Position numbers and translations under genes: made by a program. A stretch of 64,000 nt of DNA from Pipra filicauda. Its lineage: Eukaryota; Chordata; Aves; Passeriformes; Pipridae. The notes beneath the pieces were generated by a model. The model was not told the DNA's origin, searched no databases, and saw only the letters and a list, made by a program, of their open reading frames with translations. The DNA lies in assembly GCF_003945595.2 (NCBI RefSeq), contig NW_024104422.1, positions 9,743-73,742 of the forward strand, in the 5' to 3' direction. This document shows, one piece after another, positions 61,822-64,000 of the stretch (position 1 is the first letter of the stretch; every line of letters begins with the position of its first letter).

Positions 61822-61859
61822 ACACACACACACACACACATACACACACACACACACAA
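61822..61859 (+). repeat. (AC)n microsatellite with one T interruption
   Basis: About 19 AC units broken once by TACAC. Probably polymorphic. Confidence 0.97.
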
Positions 61860-61915
61860 CTATAGTGCTGCTTGCTGGACAAAACGTAGATCTATGGGAG
61901 TATTGCAGGACTAAT

Positions 61916-61950
61916 ATCACATCATATCATATCACATCATATCATATCAT
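61916..61950 (+). repeat. ATCAT/ATCAC pentamer array, seven units
   Basis: Unit order: ATCAC, ATCAT, ATCAT, ATCAC, ATCAT, ATCAT, ATCAT. The period-three pattern of the C/T variant suggests duplication of a 15-base block. Confidence 0.95.
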
Positions 61951-63119
61951 AGTGAGGCTCCCACATGTGCATGTGTTGGGGGTATTAAGGACTATAAGAG
62001 TATCCCAATCCTGATTAATCCTGCATAACTTAATCCTGCCTAATTTGCTTGGTTTTCAGTGAGGAGAGGATGTAGGAGAGTCCTTCCTATCATCTACAGC
62101 CTGAATTGCCTGCAGCAGGTGCCCCTTGCTCACCCAGCTTGAGGTCTGTTTAAGACAGATACACAGAGAGTGCCTGTTTTCCTCTATTTCTGTTTTCCTG
62201 GGAAAGGAACAGGAGATTCTTCACTTTGGAAATACTGTACAACAAGCAGCACAGTCTGCTGGAAAAATTTAGCTGGGCCTCTTGTCATATGAAAAGCTCT
62301 GTTCTCACCCAAATAAAAACTTAAAAATGTGCTGACTTCAAAAGAAATAGTAAGATATTACATTTTAATTTTTTTTCTTCATGGAGTTCTTTTTTACCAG
62401 CTGTCTTATGTTTTTATTCTTTCATGACATAGTAGGAATTATTTACTAGTAGGATGTCATAAAAATAGTTGAACAAGTTTATTTTAAGGCTTTTTTCTGA
62501 AGTAGTCTTTAGTATGTTATGTTAAGGAAAACATCTTGTCTCCTTTTCTTGACTCATTTGATGTAACAAAAAGGTTCGAGATGTAGATCAAAGTACAGCT
62601 TTGGGGTGGGGAGAAGCTATCAGATGCTGTCCACTGATACATTTTAATGCACAGTTTTATTTTGCCTCACTCCCTGCTTCCTACTCTGCTTCTTACCTGT
62701 GCTGAAACTCTTGAAAAGTCCTTTCACCCTCGTGTGCCCTTCCTTTCCTTAGATTTACCTCATCTGGACTCTGTAGAAATTAGCAGTTTATTCCAGCTTC
62801 CCTTTGGAGGGAACTCAACACAGCAAGCCTAAAGTTATTTTCCATTCGTACCAGAAGCAATTTCGCTGTGGCAAAGCCCTGCCCAAGGAACTGTCTTTTT
62901 TAGCAGCACCAATGAGCCCCCGCAAATCTCCATGTGGCTGTTCCTTAGAAAGCATCCACTACTTGGACTTGCTTATTTAAAGACACTTGTGTTGTAGGTC
63001 AGTCTGGCAAAAGACACACCCATGATCCCTTCACCACTGAGTCTTCTGCAATTTGGTTGAATGTGGCTCCATTCTCTTCTATTTCTGTGTCTTTCTTTGG
63101 ACAGAGAAAAAAACCTTTG
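61951..63119. other. No supported gene
   Basis: AT-rich; no feature recognised. Confidence 0.5.
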
Positions 63120-63297
63120 GCAAAGGTTTTCCAACTTTGCCAATATAGGGACCACTATTTTTTTTTTTGTATGGGTGTGGACTTATGTGCAAAGAATTTA
63201 AGCCTCTTGACTACATATTTAGTATTCACCACTACCTTCTGTGGCCACCTTATAAGTCATCTACGGAGCCACGGATCATAAGCTAAAAACCACTGTT
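63120..63297. mobile_element. Possible hAT-like MITE, about 180 bases
   Basis: The right end, read on the minus strand, begins CAGTGGTTTTTAGCTTATGA then TCCGTGGCTCCG, close to the CAGTGGTTCTCAACCTGTGG / TCCGTGGACC terminus of hAT elements. The left end, GGTTTTCCAACTTTGCCAAT then AGGGACCACTA, is a poorer counterpart of the same inverted repeat. The interior is AT-rich with no transposase, as in a non-autonomous copy. The left boundary is uncertain. Confidence 0.42.
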
Positions 63298-63779
63298 CTG
63301 TGGTACTTTGATACTTATGTCTATACTTAGTTATGAAAGTGTACTTATTTAAGAAAAAAGATAATCAGGCTGCAAAATTAAAAATATTCGTTATTTTCAG
63401 CATCTCTACTCCTGACCTGTGGTGCCACTACAAGAGTCTGTTTCCTTGAAAATAAACATAAGAGTGCTAAGGAATGTTTCCAACACGAACTCTGCACACT
63501 TCAACACCAGAAGACTTTGTAGAAAGCAAAGTAATTCCCCTCCCCTTTCCCCTTATCCAGCCTCCTCTAAGTGAGTTCATTTTTAAACCTCATGTTTTTG
63601 GAGTGGTTTAGACCTCTCAATAGCAAAGGAGAAAGGAGAAGAAGTTTTGATGTTACAGAAATAGTCTGTCATCTACCGGAAAATAAGACTGAAACTACAT
63701 GGTGGCCGTGAAAAGACAGTGCCCTGGTGATAGTGCAGGCAGACAGCAAGTCTTCAAGGGCTTTCTGTCATGCACCTGG
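63298..63779. other. No supported gene
   Basis: AT-rich until about 63690, then GC-richer toward the CR1 at the edge. Nothing else is recognised. Confidence 0.5.
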
Positions 63780-64000
63780 AGATGATGGGGGCTGATCTGC
63801 TGGAGAAAGACCTGGGAACACCAAGGTGTCCATGAGGCAGCAATGTGCCCTTGTGCCAAGAGGGCCAATGGTACTCTGGGGTACATTGGGAGGAGCACTG
63901 CCAGCAGGTTGAGGGAGGTGATTGTGTTCCTCTACTCAGCCCTAGTGAGGCACATCTGGAGTGCTGTGTCCAGTCCTGGGCTCCTCAGGACAGGAGGGAC
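63780..64000 (+). mobile_element. CR1 LINE, cut by the window end
   Basis: Sense-strand CR1 near the end of ORF2 and start of the 3' region: CTGGAGAAAGACCTGGGAAC, CAGCAATGTGCCCTTGTGCC, AAGAGGGCCAATGGTACTC, GCCAGCAGGTTGAGGGAGGT, CTCTACTCAGCCCTAGTGAG, TGCTGTGTCCAGTCCTGGGC and CTCCTCAGGACAGGAGGGAC. The order and blocks match bird CR1. It should continue at least 300 bases past the window to the tail. The 5' edge is approximate (63750-63790), and translation would be interrupted, so it is a dead copy. Confidence 0.92.

Noticed and set aside
1..64000. CRISPR array, operon, phage or other bacterial system
   Set aside because: No regularly spaced repeats with unique spacers, no dense coding, and the repeats are of vertebrate type.

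Overview
The window looks like a piece of bird nuclear DNA with no recognisable protein-coding gene. It is AT-rich with low repeat density. Its young repeats are 5'-truncated CR1 LINEs with the bird-type 3' end, a short reiterated ATTCCATGA-like tail after a conserved GGTCCCTTCCAACCC block. These are at 2081-2150 (minus), 14238-14427 (plus), 48490-48620 (minus) and 63780 to the window edge (plus). One retroviral solo LTR (about 29709-30732) is also present. I cannot resolve the bird order from the sequence. No reading frame in the window resembles a known cellular protein: the longer ones are translations of simple repeats, of GC-rich non-coding DNA or of dead transposon sequence. I found no tRNA, rRNA or known small-RNA gene and no CRISPR array. 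The best description is a gene desert or the interior of very long introns.

A second layer is much older. At 5735-6145 lies a decayed CR1-like 3' region of the kind common in turtles and crocodilians. About 100 bases away (5430-5640) is a candidate tRNA-derived SINE with A-box-like and B-box sequences. At 15960-16990 there is a broken LINE ORF2 with traces of its endonuclease domain. MIR/CORE-SINE-like copies are at 37150-37262 and 53275-53455, with a possible third tail at 33655-33730. Three stretches (35660-35720, 52866-52950, 63120-63297) carry terminal sequences like those of hAT DNA transposons. All these family calls come from remembered consensus patterns and need a repeat-library search.

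Simple repeats are prominent. They include a 310-base polypurine GAAA tract (11757-12068), a 110-base CTTTT tract (48963-49072), a TTTTCC array just beside the LTR, a CA repeat and an ATCAT/ATCAC pentamer array near 61.8-61.95 kb, a GATAC minisatellite at 47.8 kb, a mixed tetranucleotide at 23.7 kb and a CAG run at 55.28 kb.

The remaining signal is possibly regulatory. A CpG-rich island-like patch at 25391-25716 stands out from the AT-rich surroundings. Several AT-rich blocks contain dense homeodomain, POU, TCF/LEF or CCAAT core motifs and read like conserved non-coding elements (24600-24740, 36580-36725, 43590-43860, 60040-60235). Short hairpins and palindromes at 13312-13335, 36489-36503, 53150-53169 and 55701-55769 are exact in the sequence, but their function is unknown. 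I did not find a convincing undescribed biological system; the items most worth checking are the CpG patch, the inverted TCF/LEF pair at 36.7 kb and the nested hairpins at 55.7 kb.
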